A stretch of 64,000 bases of DNA from positions 62,001 to 126,000 of the forward strand of contig JAAWBX010000026.1 of the NCBI GenBank assembly GCA_022792885.1, read 5' to 3'. The position numbers were made by a program, and so were the translations under genes. Of this stretch, positions 25,606 through 35,173 are shown piece after piece. Under the pieces are notes generated by a model that saw nothing but the letters and a program-made list of their open reading frames with translations, had not been told where the DNA came from and did not search any database. Numbering within the stretch: position 1 is the first letter of the stretch; every line of letters begins with the position of its first letter. This DNA is from Lachnospiraceae bacterium. GTDB lineage: Bacteria > Bacillota > Clostridia > Lachnospirales > Lachnospiraceae.

Positions 25606-27654
25606 TTACTGAGCGATCGTAGTCATTCCCAAAATCGCTCTCTGTATCCGCAAAAGATCCGCCGAAGTCACCCGGCCGTCCCGGTTGGCGTCCGCCGCCG
25701 TCCGATAGGCCCCCGACAAATTCACCATACCTAAAATTCCGCGCTGTATCCGAAGCAGATCCGCACTCGTGATCCGACCGTCCCCGTTCGCATCTCCGTA
25801 GAGAATCACCGTGTACTGCGCCTGAACATTACCGGACGCGTTAAGAATCCGTACGATGTTCCCGGTTCCCACGTTCCCGTTCTGAGCTTCGCCGGAAGCG
25901 GTCAGCACCTGCGCGCTTCCGTTCTGCACACCCAAAGCGGCCACGAACTCCGAAGCGCTGACGGGCGTTTTCGGCAGACCCTCGATCGTTCCCGCCGAGG
26001 CCGACACCCGCATGGAAGTATTCAGAGTCGCCGCGGACGGATCCCCCGGATCAACCGGCTGACCTCCGTTGGAACCGGCCACGTGGATCTGATAAGTCCT
26101 CTGCTGCCCGTTCTGGGCCGTCACGACAACCGGGAACGTATTCACACCCGCATGCAGAGGATACGTACCCGTTCCGCTGACCCAGGCGCTTCCGTCTTTC
26201 ACTGCAGCGTCAATCGTCACGGACGTCACATCGCCGGGTACCACCACATCATATTCCAGCGTATCCGTATTAAAAGCAGGGGTCAGACTGTAACCGTTCA
26301 CACTCAGAGACGCCAACTTATTGTTCGGGCTGCCGTCGCCGGTCGGCCGCACGGTCGCCGACTCCGGCATATTCTCATATACCGGTATCGCAAAAGTCAG
26401 CGGAGCGTCCCGCATCACTTCATCGTACCCTCTCGCCATCACGTTCGCCTCCGTAGAAGCTCCCTGCACATTCGTCATGTACTGATGCGTATAAAGAGGG
26501 TAATAAGGATTGCTCACCACATTGAACTTCTTCAAATATAAAGTATTCTGAGCCTTTGTCACATAATTCTGCGCATAAGACTGAGCCCCGCCCAAGATCG
26601 CCCCGTACCGGGTATTCCAGGGCCGGTTATAGGAACCGCTCTGCCCCGCATACCAGAGCCCCCTCTGAATCGCGGTCATACTCTCTGTGGCATAAGCTCC
26701 CACATTATAATAGTTGTACAGTCCCTCATAGCCCGGTTCCGTTCCGGAAATACTTCCGCTCGTCCCGTTCACGCCGATCTCCACCCGGATCATCGAGGCC
26801 ATAACATAAGGATTCATGCCGGTCTGGGCCGCCACCTCCATGATAACATCCGGATAGCTGTAATCCATTCCGTTCTCCGAAAAACCACCGGTCAGAAATG
26901 TCCCCGCCACGATCCGTCTAAGGCCGTCCAACGTCTGAACGGAAGGGTCATAAGCGTAATCCAGGAACACAAAAATATAATTGGCATCCAGATAGCTCCT
27001 GGGATCCATGAAATAGGCCGTAATCTCCCGGGAAGCCTGCACCCAGGCTGCACCGTCCAAACCTCTCCAGGTACTCGTATCCCAGTCATAAGCACCCGGC
27101 TGCGTAGATTTCCAGGAGGAAACACTGTTTGCCGAAATGAGGCTCTTACCCAGAACATTCTCCTGACTCACCGCCTCATTCCAATCCAAACCGGTATAAA
27201 CCGGGATAAAACGCCATTTCGGATAATAGGTATGTATCGTCCTCAGATCCTGTTTATAACTCTCCGGAAAGCCGGCGATCATGGACTCAAAATCTCCGTC
27301 GCTCCCGTCGCCGCCTCCTCCGCTCGGCTCCCGCACGGTAATATACACGGAGGATGCATACCCCTCCTGACTTCCGTTGTAGCGAATCTTATACCATAAG
27401 GCTCCGTCCGGTGCGTAAGCTTCGTCAATGATCGTGACCACCGCGCCCTCTCTCACGCTTCCTATCGCAGGATTGCTTGTTCCGGGCTCGCTTCTCACAT
27501 TCAAAGAATCCGCCGTGATATACCCGATCTTCTCCGTATACGCATGCACCGAAAAAGGCACCGTCAGGATCCCCAGCGTCGATGTGGTAAGAATTGCCAG
27601 AATCAGCAAAAACGTCAGTATTGGATTGTGGAGGAAGCTCCACCGTTTCTTCAT
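25606..27654 (-). CDS. Secreted glucosaminidase-like wall hydrolase with SH3 and dockerin domains
   Basis: 682 residues. An N-terminal signal/anchor (LTFLLILAILTTSTLGILTV) is followed by a bacterial SH3 domain (about 45-110, GYITADSLNVRSEPGTSNPA) and a Gly/Ser linker. The catalytic region resembles LytD-type endo-beta-N-acetylglucosaminidases (about 200-400, MIRVEIGVNG with a candidate catalytic Glu). A cadherin-like beta-sandwich (about 455-535) precedes a C-terminal dockerin with two calcium loops, DANGDGRITSADLLRIQRG and DANRDGRVTSADLLRIQRA. The likely role is peptidoglycan turnover at the surface, held by the cohesin-like protein encoded next. It lies 25 bases after glyA, apparently in one operon. 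Confidence 0.87.
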   Translation of the reverse strand: MKKRWSFLHNPILTFLLILAILTTSTLGILTVPFSVHAYTEKIGYITADSLNVRSEPGTSNPAIGSVREGAVVTIIDEAYAPDGALWYKIRYNGSQEGYASSVYITVREPSGGGGDGSDGDFESMIAGFPESYKQDLRTIHTYYPKWRFIPVYTGLDWNEAVSQENVLGKSLISANSVSSWKSTQPGAYDWDTSTWRGLDGAAWVQASREITAYFMDPRSYLDANYIFVFLDYAYDPSVQTLDGLRRIVAGTFLTGGFSENGMDYSYPDVIMEVAAQTGMNPYVMASMIRVEIGVNGTSGSISGTEPGYEGLYNYYNVGAYATESMTAIQRGLWYAGQSGSYNRPWNTRYGAILGGAQSYAQNYVTKAQNTLYLKKFNVVSNPYYPLYTHQYMTNVQGASTEANVMARGYDEVMRDAPLTFAIPVYENMPESATVRPTGDGSPNNKLASLSVNGYSLTPAFNTDTLEYDVVVPGDVTSVTIDAAVKDGSAWVSGTGTYPLHAGVNTFPVVVTAQNGQQRTYQIHVAGSNGGQPVDPGDPSAATLNTSMRVSASAGTIEGLPKTPVSASEFVAALGVQNGSAQVLTASGEAQNGNVGTGNIVRILNASGNVQAQYTVILYGDANGDGRITSADLLRIQRGILGMVNLSGAYRTAADANRDGRVTSADLLRIQRAILGMTTIAQ

Positions 27655-27679
27655 TCGTTTCTCCCCTTTAATATCTGTC

Positions 27680-28921
27680 CTATTTATGCAGCGGATAGCG
27701 ATCCGTAAGCCCCTTCACCAACTCTTTGGCCTTCCCTGTATTCGCCTCCGCATCGGCAAGTACAAGAGAAATCGCCTCCGCGATCACTTCCATATCCGCT
27801 TCCCTTATCCCCCGGGTCGTAACCGCCGGAGTCCCCAGGCGAAGGCCGCTGGTCACAAACGGCGACTTCGGATCATCCGGCACCGTGTTCTTATTGCAGG
27901 TAATGTTCGCCGCATCCAGCAATTTTTCACATTCCTTGCCGGTCAGGCCGCGGCCTCTTAAATCCACCAGCATCAGATGATTGTCCGTGCCGCCGGAAAC
28001 AATGTCCACCCCCCGCGCCATAAGAGCCTGCGAAAGCGTCTGCGCATTCTTCAGAATCTGCCGTTGATATTCCTTAAATTCCTGCGAGAGCGCCTCTTTC
28101 AGGCAAACGGCCTTCGCCGCGATCACATGCATCAGCGGTCCGCCCTGGATACCGGGGAAAATAGCCTTATTAAAATTATACTTCTCATTGGCCGCCGCCG
28201 TGGCCAGGATCATGCCGCCTCTGGGGCCCCTCAAAGTCTTGTGCGTCGTCGTCGTCACGACGTCCGCGTAAGGAATCGGGCTCATATGAAGCCCGGCCGC
28301 CACCAGACCCGCAATGTGGGCAATATCTGCCATAAGAACCGCACCCACTTCATCCGCAATCTCGCGGAACTTCTTAAAATCAATCGCCCGGGCATAGGCG
28401 CTGGCCCCGGCCAGTATCATCTTCGGGCGGCACTCCGACGCGATCCGGCGCACCTCCTCATAATCAATATAACCCTCGCCGTTCACGCCGTAAGGAACCA
28501 TACGGAAATATTTGCCGGACATATTGGCCGGGCTTCCATGGGAAAGATGACCGCCGTGGTCCAGATTCATCCCCATAAACGTATCCCCCGGCTGCATCAG
28601 GGCAAAAAAGACCGCCATGTTCGCCTGGGCCCCGCTGTGAGGCTGAACATTCACATAATCACAGCCGAACAGTTCCTTCGCCCGTTCGATCGCCAAATTC
28701 TCAACGATATCCACATAATCACACCCGCCGTAATAGCGCTTACCCGGATATCCTTCCGCGTACTTGTTGGTCAGCGGGCTCCCCATGGCCGCCATAACCG
28801 CCCGGCTCACAAAATTCTCGGAAGCGATCAGTTCAATATGGCTCTCCTGCCGATCAATCTCCTGCACGATCGCCGACGCGATCTCCGGATCAAAACTCCT
28901 GACTTCATCCAATGAATACAT
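27680..28921 (-). CDS. glyA: Serine hydroxymethyltransferase
   Basis: 413 residues. A PLP enzyme converting serine and tetrahydrofolate to glycine and methylene-tetrahydrofolate. Visible landmarks are [13 protein letters not shown] near residue 30, [16 protein letters not shown], the PLP lysine in [14 protein letters not shown] and [11 protein letters not shown]. The frame is open 34 codons further upstream, but [15 protein letters not shown] matches family starts and GAGGAGG lies 11 bases before it. Two surface-protein genes follow closely on the same strand. Confidence 0.97.
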   Translation of the reverse strand: MYSLDEVRSFDPEIASAIVQEIDRQESHIELIASENFVSRAVMAAMGSPLTNKYAEGYPGKRYYGGCDYVDIVENLAIERAKELFGCDYVNVQPHSGAQANMAVFFALMQPGDTFMGMNLDHGGHLSHGSPANMSGKYFRMVPYGVNGEGYIDYEEVRRIASECRPKMILAGASAYARAIDFKKFREIADEVGAVLMADIAHIAGLVAAGLHMSPIPYADVVTTTTHKTLRGPRGGMILATAAANEKYNFNKAIFPGIQGGPLMHVIAAKAVCLKEALSQEFKEYQRQILKNAQTLSQALMARGVDIVSGGTDNHLMLVDLRGRGLTGKECEKLLDAANITCNKNTVPDDPKSPFVTSGLRLGTPAVTTRGIREADMEVIAEAISLVLADAEANTGKAKELVKGLTDRYPLHK

Positions 28922-29000
28922 GATTTTTTCGTCCTCCTCATCTATCCCGCAGATATCCCTGCGCAAAAATAACAACCTGTTTAAACGAGACTTATTCAAG

Positions 29001-29006
29001 ATTATA
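29001..29006 (-). promoter_or_regulatory. Possible glyA promoter, extended -10 TGATATAAT
   Basis: TATAAT preceded by TGA (extended -10), about 80 bases before the start codon; no good -35 at the right distance. The leader contains a small CGCAG/CTGCG hairpin but no recognised riboswitch. Confidence 0.5.
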
Positions 29007-29079
29007 TCACAATCCCCGGACAAACGCCTAGTCTTTTTCCCGGAAAACGAAAAAAACTAAGAAGTTTGATACATGCCGC

Positions 29080-29137
29080 AAAAAGGAGAGCCCGTGACCG
29101 GACTTTTATAATCGTCACGATCCGCTGGCTCCCCTTT
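29080..29137 (-). terminator. Terminator of the hisS-aspS operon
   Basis: Minus strand AAAGG-G-GAGCC pairs with GGCTC-T-CCTTT, enclosing an inner CGTGAC/GTCACG stem, followed by TTGCGG. It lies about 25 bases after the aspS stop. Confidence 0.75.
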
Positions 29138-29160
29138 CTTATCCTAGAATCTTCCGTCGA

Positions 29161-30924
29161 TTAAACCTTCTGTCTGAGATCCAGCTTGATATGGACTTCC
29201 TCCAACTGTTTCGGTTCCACCTCCGAAGGCGCCCCCATCATGATATCCTGAGCGGTTTTGTTCATCGGGAACGGAATAACCTCCCGGATGCTGTCCTCGC
29301 CAGCGATCAGCATGACCATCCGATCCACGCCGGGCGCAATCCCCGCGTGGGGCGGCGCGCCGTAGCAAAACGCGTTGTACATGGCCGGGAACTTGGCCTT
29401 CACGGCCTCCTCCCCCAGCCCCACCAGTTCAAATGCCTTTATCATCACTTCCGGATCGTGATTTCGCACGGCGCCAGAAGAAAGTTCCACTCCGTTGCAG
29501 ACAAGATCGTACTGGTAGGCATAGATATCCAGCGGATCTTTCCCGATCAGGCTTTCCATACCGCCCTGCGGCATGGAGAACGGATTATGACAAAATTCCA
29601 GTTCGCCGGATTCCTCCCCGATCTCGTACATCGGGAAGTCCACGATCCAGCAAAATTCGTAACAATCCTTGTCGATATAACGCTCCGCGTAATTGGCCAC
29701 GATCTTCCGGACGCCTCCGGCCGTCTTCTGGGCCTCCGACCTTGTTCCGGCCGCGCAGAATACCAAATCCCCGGCCTTCAAATCCAGCCCCGAGATCACG
29801 GCGTCTTTTTTCTGCGCCAGGAATTTGGCGATACCGCCGGCAAATCCGCCGTCTTCTCCCACTTTAAACCAGTAAACCTTCCGTCCGGTCAAAACTTCCA
29901 CATCCTGACAAATCTTATCGATCACTTTGCGGCTTTCACTGAAATCTTCACAGACTACCGCCTTTACCACCGCGCCGTCAAAAGGCTCGAAGCCGCAATC
30001 CGCCAGATACTCCGTCGCCTCGGAAAGCGTCAGTCGGATCCGCAGATCCGGCTTGTCGGAGCCGTATTTTTCCATAGCCTCACGGTAAGGTATCCGCACA
30101 AAAGGCGCCTCGGAAGCCCGGTCATAAATCCCGTACGTTTCAAACACCGGCGGCAGGACCTTCTCGATCACCGCGAACACATCTTCCTGGGACGCAAAAG
30201 CCATCTCCATATCCAATTGATAAAATTCGCCCGGCGAACGGTCCGCCCTGGCATCCTCGTCCCGGAAACAGGGCGCGATCTGGAAATACCGGTCGAATCC
30301 CGACGCCATCAAAAGCTGTTTAAATTGCTGAGGCGCCTGAGGCAACGCGTAAAACTTGCCCGGATGGTTTCTCGACGGCACCAGATAATCTCTGGCCCCC
30401 TCCGGGGAAGAACAAGTCAAAATCGGCGTCGTGATCTCATAAAAATCCAGCTCCGTCATCCGCCTGCGAAGTTCCGCCACGATTCGGGAACGGAGTAAAA
30501 TCCGCTCTTTCACCGCCGGATTCCGAAGATCCAGATAACGATATCTCAAACGCATATTTTCATCGGCTTCTTTGGAACGGGAAATCTCGAAAGGCAGCGC
30601 GTTATGATAACATTTGCCCAGAACCGTCAGGCTTTCCGGCACGACTTCAATCTCTCCCGTGGCCATATCCGCGTTCTTGCTGGAACGCTCCCTGACGACG
30701 CCGCTCACCGAAAGCGTGGATTCCCGGTTCACACCGGCGATTTTATCCATCATCTCTTCCGTCTCGATCACGACCTGGGTTTCGCCGTAAAAATCACGCA
30801 GAACCAAAAATCCCAGATTCTTGCTGACCTTCCTCATGTTTTCATACCAGCCGGTCAGCGTCACCTTCTGCCCTACCTGCCCGATCCGCAGTTCATTGCA
30901 CGTGTGTGTTCTTGATTGAAACAT
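29161..30924 (-). CDS. aspS: Aspartyl-tRNA synthetase
   Basis: 587 residues, the bacterial class II form with an OB-fold anticodon domain (residues 1-110), the catalytic core (FRDEDARADRSPGEFYQLD near 225) and a GAD insertion (about 290-420). Motif 3 is near the C-terminus (HAGIAPGVDRMVMLIAG). AGGAGAG precedes ATG 30924. It lies 57 bases after hisS on the same strand, the common hisS-aspS pair. No T-box is visible in front of the pair. Confidence 0.98.
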   Translation of the reverse strand: MFQSRTHTCNELRIGQVGQKVTLTGWYENMRKVSKNLGFLVLRDFYGETQVVIETEEMMDKIAGVNRESTLSVSGVVRERSSKNADMATGEIEVVPESLTVLGKCYHNALPFEISRSKEADENMRLRYRYLDLRNPAVKERILLRSRIVAELRRRMTELDFYEITTPILTCSSPEGARDYLVPSRNHPGKFYALPQAPQQFKQLLMASGFDRYFQIAPCFRDEDARADRSPGEFYQLDMEMAFASQEDVFAVIEKVLPPVFETYGIYDRASEAPFVRIPYREAMEKYGSDKPDLRIRLTLSEATEYLADCGFEPFDGAVVKAVVCEDFSESRKVIDKICQDVEVLTGRKVYWFKVGEDGGFAGGIAKFLAQKKDAVISGLDLKAGDLVFCAAGTRSEAQKTAGGVRKIVANYAERYIDKDCYEFCWIVDFPMYEIGEESGELEFCHNPFSMPQGGMESLIGKDPLDIYAYQYDLVCNGVELSSGAVRNHDPEVMIKAFELVGLGEEAVKAKFPAMYNAFCYGAPPHAGIAPGVDRMVMLIAGEDSIREVIPFPMNKTAQDIMMGAPSEVEPKQLEEVHIKLDLRQKV

Positions 30925-30981
30925 ACTTCTCTCCTATTCTGATATCCCGGGCTTTACAAAAACCGCCCGGATGTCCAAACA

Positions 30982-32223
30982 TTATTCCCGGTAAAATTCC
31001 CGGATCTCCTGATACCCTTCCGCCTGAAGCTGTTCTTTTTGAAACTTCTTATTTTTATTCATCGGGCTGACCAGCACCTGCCTGCCGGCCTCCCTGGCCT
31101 CCCCGGCCATCCGGAGAATCCGGCACATCTGATCCGACGGCATGTCCTTCTCCACCAGATATGCCGTCTTCTCGCGGCTGCCCGGCACCTGAAATCCCTG
31201 ATCCAGAAGGATCGTGATGATCCGCTCAAAACCGATCGAAATTCCGCAGGCCGGCACCGACAGATTCGTAAACCTGCCCACCATCTCGTCGTAACGGCCG
31301 CCGCCGCCCACCGAGCAGTTCAGGCCCGCCATCTCGATCTCAAAGATCGTCCCCGTATAGTAGCTCATGCCCCGAACCAGGGTCGGGTCAAACGACAGGT
31401 AAAAAGGCGTCGCCTTTACCGCTTCCACGCCGGAAATAATCTCCCGCAAATTTTCGACCGCCTCCGAACCGCCCAACAGCCCGTCCACATAGGCCAGTTT
31501 ATCCTCCGCCCGGGAAAGGCCCTCAAACATGGCGCCGTACTTTTCGACCGCTTCCGAACCGTAACCGCCGGCCAGAAGCTCCGCCTTCACGCCATCGATT
31601 CCGATCTTATCCATCTTATCCAGAATAATAAACACCGAATCGTAATCGCTCTCCGAAAAACCGCTGTAGCCGGCCATAGCCTTCAAAAGCCGCCTGTCAT
31701 TGATATGCACCGTGAAACCTTCAAAACCCAATTTCCCCAGCAAAGTCGTCGTCGCCAGGATGCATTCGATCTCCGCCAGATAAGACGATTCGCCCAAAAT
31801 ATCAATGTCGCATTGATAAAACTGGCGGAAACGCCCCTTCTGAGGGCGGTCGGCCCGCCAGACCGGCCCGATCTGAATCGCTTTAAACGGTTTCGGAAGC
31901 TCATTGGCATGATTCGAATAAAAACGCACCAGAGGAACGGTCAGATCGTAACGCATCCCAGCGTCCACCAGATCCTCCGGCGTCTCGGCCTGCGCAAGGT
32001 TCAGCTTCTCCCCCCGCTTCATTATTTTAAAAATCAGCTTTTCGTTGTCGCCGCCCTGCTTGCTCGTCAGATTGGCGATCGATTCCATCGCCGGCGTCTC
32101 AATCGGCGTGAAGCCGAAACTCCTGTAAGTCTCCTTAACCTTATCGATCACATAATCCCGGATCTCCATCTCCCCGGGCAGAATATCCTTCATGCCCGTT
32201 ACCGGTTTTTTATTGAGTGCCAT
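30982..32223 (-). CDS. hisS: Histidyl-tRNA synthetase
   Basis: 413 residues, class II. Motifs visible are KPVTGMKDILPGE at the N-terminus, the motif 2 region (FRQFYQCDIDILGE) and the His-specific VRGMSYYTGTIFEIE. The C-terminal anticodon-binding domain ends near REFYRE. A longer frame exists upstream, but AAGGAG eight bases before ATG 32223 and the family start MALNKKPVTG decide the position. It is followed by aspS. Confidence 0.97.
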   Translation of the reverse strand: MALNKKPVTGMKDILPGEMEIRDYVIDKVKETYRSFGFTPIETPAMESIANLTSKQGGDNEKLIFKIMKRGEKLNLAQAETPEDLVDAGMRYDLTVPLVRFYSNHANELPKPFKAIQIGPVWRADRPQKGRFRQFYQCDIDILGESSYLAEIECILATTTLLGKLGFEGFTVHINDRRLLKAMAGYSGFSESDYDSVFIILDKMDKIGIDGVKAELLAGGYGSEAVEKYGAMFEGLSRAEDKLAYVDGLLGGSEAVENLREIISGVEAVKATPFYLSFDPTLVRGMSYYTGTIFEIEMAGLNCSVGGGGRYDEMVGRFTNLSVPACGISIGFERIITILLDQGFQVPGSREKTAYLVEKDMPSDQMCRILRMAGEAREAGRQVLVSPMNKNKKFQKEQLQAEGYQEIREFYRE

Positions 32224-32305
32224 CTCCTGTTCTCCTTCGCTTTTGATCCCGCGTTCTTTGCCGAATGCCGCACGGCGCTCCCGGCGGCCCTCGTCATATT
32301 CTCTC

Positions 32306-32334
32306 ATTATAATCGGCTTTCAGTCAAGTGTAAA
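32306..32334 (-). promoter_or_regulatory. hisS-aspS promoter, TTTACA-17-TATAAT
   Basis: -35 TTTACA (32334-32329), inside the last codons of the thioesterase gene, and perfect -10 TATAAT (32311-32306). The leader is about 75 bases, too short for a T-box. Confidence 0.7.
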
Positions 32335-33033
32335 TTCCACAACCGAAAAAATTTCGCCGGCCGGATTTTTCAACGCAACCACATAACCCGTCTCCGTCTC
32401 ATAAAGCCAGGGGATCATCTCGTCGCCCAGAAAAGCGGCCCTTCGGTATTCGGCTCGCACCTGAAGCGGAAAAACCGTCCTCGGCAGCGCATTCTCGGCA
32501 ATGCGGATATACTGGCCGTTGTTGACATGCTCGTTGCTGTCGAGATGCTCCTTCGTGACTTCCAGGCGAATCCCTTCTGCGGCCTCGCCCTTCGGAAGCC
32601 GAATCTTCCTCGAAGCCATCGGCATATCCAGAGGCGGCTCCTGCCCGTAAGGCGACAGACACGCCTCCGTCAAAAGCTGAGCATGCCCGGTCTCCCGATC
32701 CACATAAGTCCAACAACTGTTGGCTTTCACGAGAAATTCCCCTTCTTTATCCCGGATAAAGAAATTCCTCTGCGCGATCAGACGGTCATGCTCCGTGGCT
32801 TTGGTTCCGATCGTAATTCTCTCCCCGAAAACCGGATACCGGTTAATCCGTATTTGCCAGGCAACCAGAACCCAGGCACGGCCGATCCGATGCAGCGCCT
32901 TCACGCCCACTCCCAGCTCTTCCGACTGAAACGTACTGCAGTCCTGCAAATAATTCATCAGCGCGTGTAAACTCATTCGCCCGTCCGGTCTTGTCTCGCT
33001 GTAACGCACCCGGCTGTCAAACGTATAAATCAT
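32320..33033 (-). CDS. Acyl-ACP thioesterase (FatA/FatB family)
   Basis: 237 residues with two hotdog halves. The second half carries the catalytic pattern DSNEHVNNGQYI, matching the Asp/Asn/His arrangement of plant and bacterial acyl-ACP thioesterases. It releases free fatty acids from acyl-ACP in the cytoplasm. ATG 33033 has GGAGAGG upstream and overlaps the hemZ stop by four bases, so it is coupled to hemZ. The metabolic link to hemZ is not obvious. Confidence 0.92.
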   Translation of the reverse strand: MIYTFDSRVRYSETRPDGRMSLHALMNYLQDCSTFQSEELGVGVKALHRIGRAWVLVAWQIRINRYPVFGERITIGTKATEHDRLIAQRNFFIRDKEGEFLVKANSCWTYVDRETGHAQLLTEACLSPYGQEPPLDMPMASRKIRLPKGEAAEGIRLEVTKEHLDSNEHVNNGQYIRIAENALPRTVFPLQVRAEYRRAAFLGDEMIPWLYETETGYVVALKNPAGEIFSVVEFTLD

Positions 33034-34553
33034 GTCCTCTCCTCCCTGTCCGCTCCGAATTCCGCGGCAGCTTTTCGGGGGCTTGCCGGTACTTCCCGCT
33101 TCTCTCCCTTCCCCGCAAACAGCCGGCGTTTCCGTTCGATCATTTCGTCCGTCTTTTCCAAGTAAAGAGCCACGTCTTTCACATTTTCGCACCGTTCGAT
33201 CCGGCTACCCTCAAATACCGCCTTCGAAGTGGCCCCGGCTCCGCAGGCAACGATCGTCTGTTTCTCTTCCATGATCAGTATATTATAAATTCCGGCTTTC
33301 CCCGGCCTGGCGTACCCGACATTCTCCAGATTGCCCGCCATACTTTTCTGGCGATAAAGATAATAAGGCTCCAGCCCCATCCTGTCGGCATACCCGGCGG
33401 TCATATCCATGATTTCCTTGCTGTTTTCCATTGAAATCTCCGCATATTTTTCCCATTCCAGATTTAAACGGGAAGCCCGTTTAACGGCCAGGGAATGTAC
33501 GGTCAGATTATCCGGCCCGAGGGCCGCCACCTCTTCCATGGTATGGCGAACTTCCGGTGCGCCCTCCCCCGGCAGCCCCAAAATCAGATCCATATTGATA
33601 TTGTCAAACCCCATATCCCGCGCCATCCCGTAAACTTCCCGAATCTGCTCCGTCGTATGCCGCCGTCCGATCAGATCCAGCGTCTTCTGATTCATGGACT
33701 GGGGATTCAAGGAGATCCGGCTCACCCGATGCCCGCGAATCGCCGCCAGCTTCTCCTCCGTTATACTGTCCGGCCGTCCGGCCTCCACGGTAAACTCCCG
33801 CAGAGCAGACAAATCAAACGTTTCCTCCACCCGCCCGAGAAGCCTGTCCATCTGATCCGCCGTCAGGGTAGTCGGCGTACCGCCTCCCAGATAAACCGCG
33901 TTTAAGTTCCGGCCCGAAAAAGCCTCCGCCGTATAATCAAGCTCCCGAAACAGCGCCGCCAGGTATTCCTCCATGCGGCCGCTCCATTTCCCGATCGGAT
34001 AAGAAGTAAACGAACAGTACAGGCAGGTCGTCGGGCAAAACGGGATTCCGATGTACAGGCTGTACCCGTTTTCATAATCAATCTCCTTTAAGATCTCCCG
34101 CTCCCGTCCGGCGATCCCGATGGCCAGCTTCCGTTTTTCCTCGCTGACCCGGTACTCGTCCTCCAGATACCGGTCGATCGCGCGGATATCCCGTCCGGTT
34201 TCCAGAAAACCCATAACGATCTTGGTCGGCCGGATCCCCGTCAGCGTCCCCCAGGGAAGAGAGCGCCCGGTTTCCTTCACAAGCAGCCCGTAAATCAGCC
34301 GTTTCAAAACGTTCTTCTTCTCCTGCCGGCCCGAAACCGTTCCGGCCGCCGTGCGGCGGCGCCAGCCGTCCGCGCCCCGAAAACGGACCTCCGTCCTCTC
34401 CGGATAAAACGCCACCTTAAGCGCCTTCTCCCCCGCCGGCGTCCGGCCGTTAAGACCCGCGTGCGTCGCGACCGGTTCCCCCGGATAAAAGGCGTTCAGT
34501 AATCCTCTCACATCGTATTCATAATCAACTTTATTGAAATAAAGATGTATCAT
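33030..34553 (-). CDS. hemZ: Oxygen-independent coproporphyrinogen III oxidase-like radical SAM protein HemZ
   Basis: 507 residues. An N-terminal extension of about 165 residues typical of HemZ precedes the radical SAM cluster motif CPTTCLYCSF and the HemN-like core (AVYLGGGTPTTLTADQMD, INMDLILGLPGE). HemZ-type proteins are annotated as anaerobic coproporphyrinogen dehydrogenases, but biochemical proof is limited and some HemN relatives handle other substrates. No other haem gene lies in the window. The start overlaps the end of the phosphatase gene by 23 bases; the thioesterase follows with an ATGA overlap. Confidence 0.92.
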   Translation of the reverse strand: MIHLYFNKVDYEYDVRGLLNAFYPGEPVATHAGLNGRTPAGEKALKVAFYPERTEVRFRGADGWRRRTAAGTVSGRQEKKNVLKRLIYGLLVKETGRSLPWGTLTGIRPTKIVMGFLETGRDIRAIDRYLEDEYRVSEEKRKLAIGIAGREREILKEIDYENGYSLYIGIPFCPTTCLYCSFTSYPIGKWSGRMEEYLAALFRELDYTAEAFSGRNLNAVYLGGGTPTTLTADQMDRLLGRVEETFDLSALREFTVEAGRPDSITEEKLAAIRGHRVSRISLNPQSMNQKTLDLIGRRHTTEQIREVYGMARDMGFDNINMDLILGLPGEGAPEVRHTMEEVAALGPDNLTVHSLAVKRASRLNLEWEKYAEISMENSKEIMDMTAGYADRMGLEPYYLYRQKSMAGNLENVGYARPGKAGIYNILIMEEKQTIVACGAGATSKAVFEGSRIERCENVKDVALYLEKTDEMIERKRRLFAGKGEKREVPASPRKAAAEFGADREERT

Positions 34554-35166
34554 AGTATACGCTTCCCTCTTCCCGTATCTCCATCTTTCCGTCCTTTACC
34601 TCCAAAACGCAGACGCCGCAGTTCTTCATGGGTTTGCGGCTCCCGCCCCAAAATTCTTCCTTCGGCAATTCCCGGACGCAGGCCAAAAAAGCCCGGTTCA
34701 AAGCTCCATGGGCCACGATCAGCATGTTCTCACAGATTCCTTCCCGGGGAAGCACTTCCTCCTCTATAAAGTCCTTTGACCGGCCGAGAATCGATTCAAA
34801 ACTCTCGGCGCCGCGTTCCGGTACATAACGGCCGGGATCCTCAAAAAAACGATATATGCAGGCGAACTCCTCCTTCTCCCGGATATCGCTCCACAAAGTC
34901 CCTTCAAAATCCCCGAAATGGATCTCCTTTAACCGTTCGTCCTTCATCACTTCCAGCCCCCGGCCCTCAGCCAGAATCCGCGCCGTCTCGTAAGCCCGGT
35001 CCAGCGGACTGGAGAATATCACGTCAAACGGAATATCCGCCATTGCCTCGGCCGTCAGCCGCGCCGCCAGCCGACCTCTCTCATTTAAAGGAATATTGAC
35101 GTTCCCCTGAATCCGCTTCACGGCGTTCCAGTCCGTCTCCCCGTGTCTTAACAAATAAACTTTCAT
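34531..35166 (-). CDS. Histidine phosphatase family protein (phosphoglycerate mutase-like)
   Basis: 211 residues. The catalytic LLRHGETDWN begins at residue 5, IFSSPLDRAYETA and the acid IHFGDFEG follow, and the second His is in IVAHGALNRA. It is a small phosphomonoesterase or mutase of unknown substrate. ATG 35166 fits the family start; a longer frame upstream lies inside the MBL gene. It begins seven bases after the MBL stop, in an apparent four-gene operon. Confidence 0.9.
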   Translation of the reverse strand: MKVYLLRHGETDWNAVKRIQGNVNIPLNERGRLAARLTAEAMADIPFDVIFSSPLDRAYETARILAEGRGLEVMKDERLKEIHFGDFEGTLWSDIREKEEFACIYRFFEDPGRYVPERGAESFESILGRSKDFIEEEVLPREGICENMLIVAHGALNRAFLACVRELPKEEFWGGSRKPMKNCGVCVLEVKDGKMEIREEGSVYYDTSLFQ

Positions 35167-35173
35167 CCCGCAC

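Noticed and set aside
32224-32335. T-box in front of hisS-aspS
   Set aside because: Leader is only about 75 bases and has no AGGGTGG-type core, unlike the clear T-box before tyrS.
31039-32970. Plus-strand open frame of 643 codons
   Set aside because: Antisense to hisS and the acyl-ACP thioesterase; basic, low-complexity composition and no motif.
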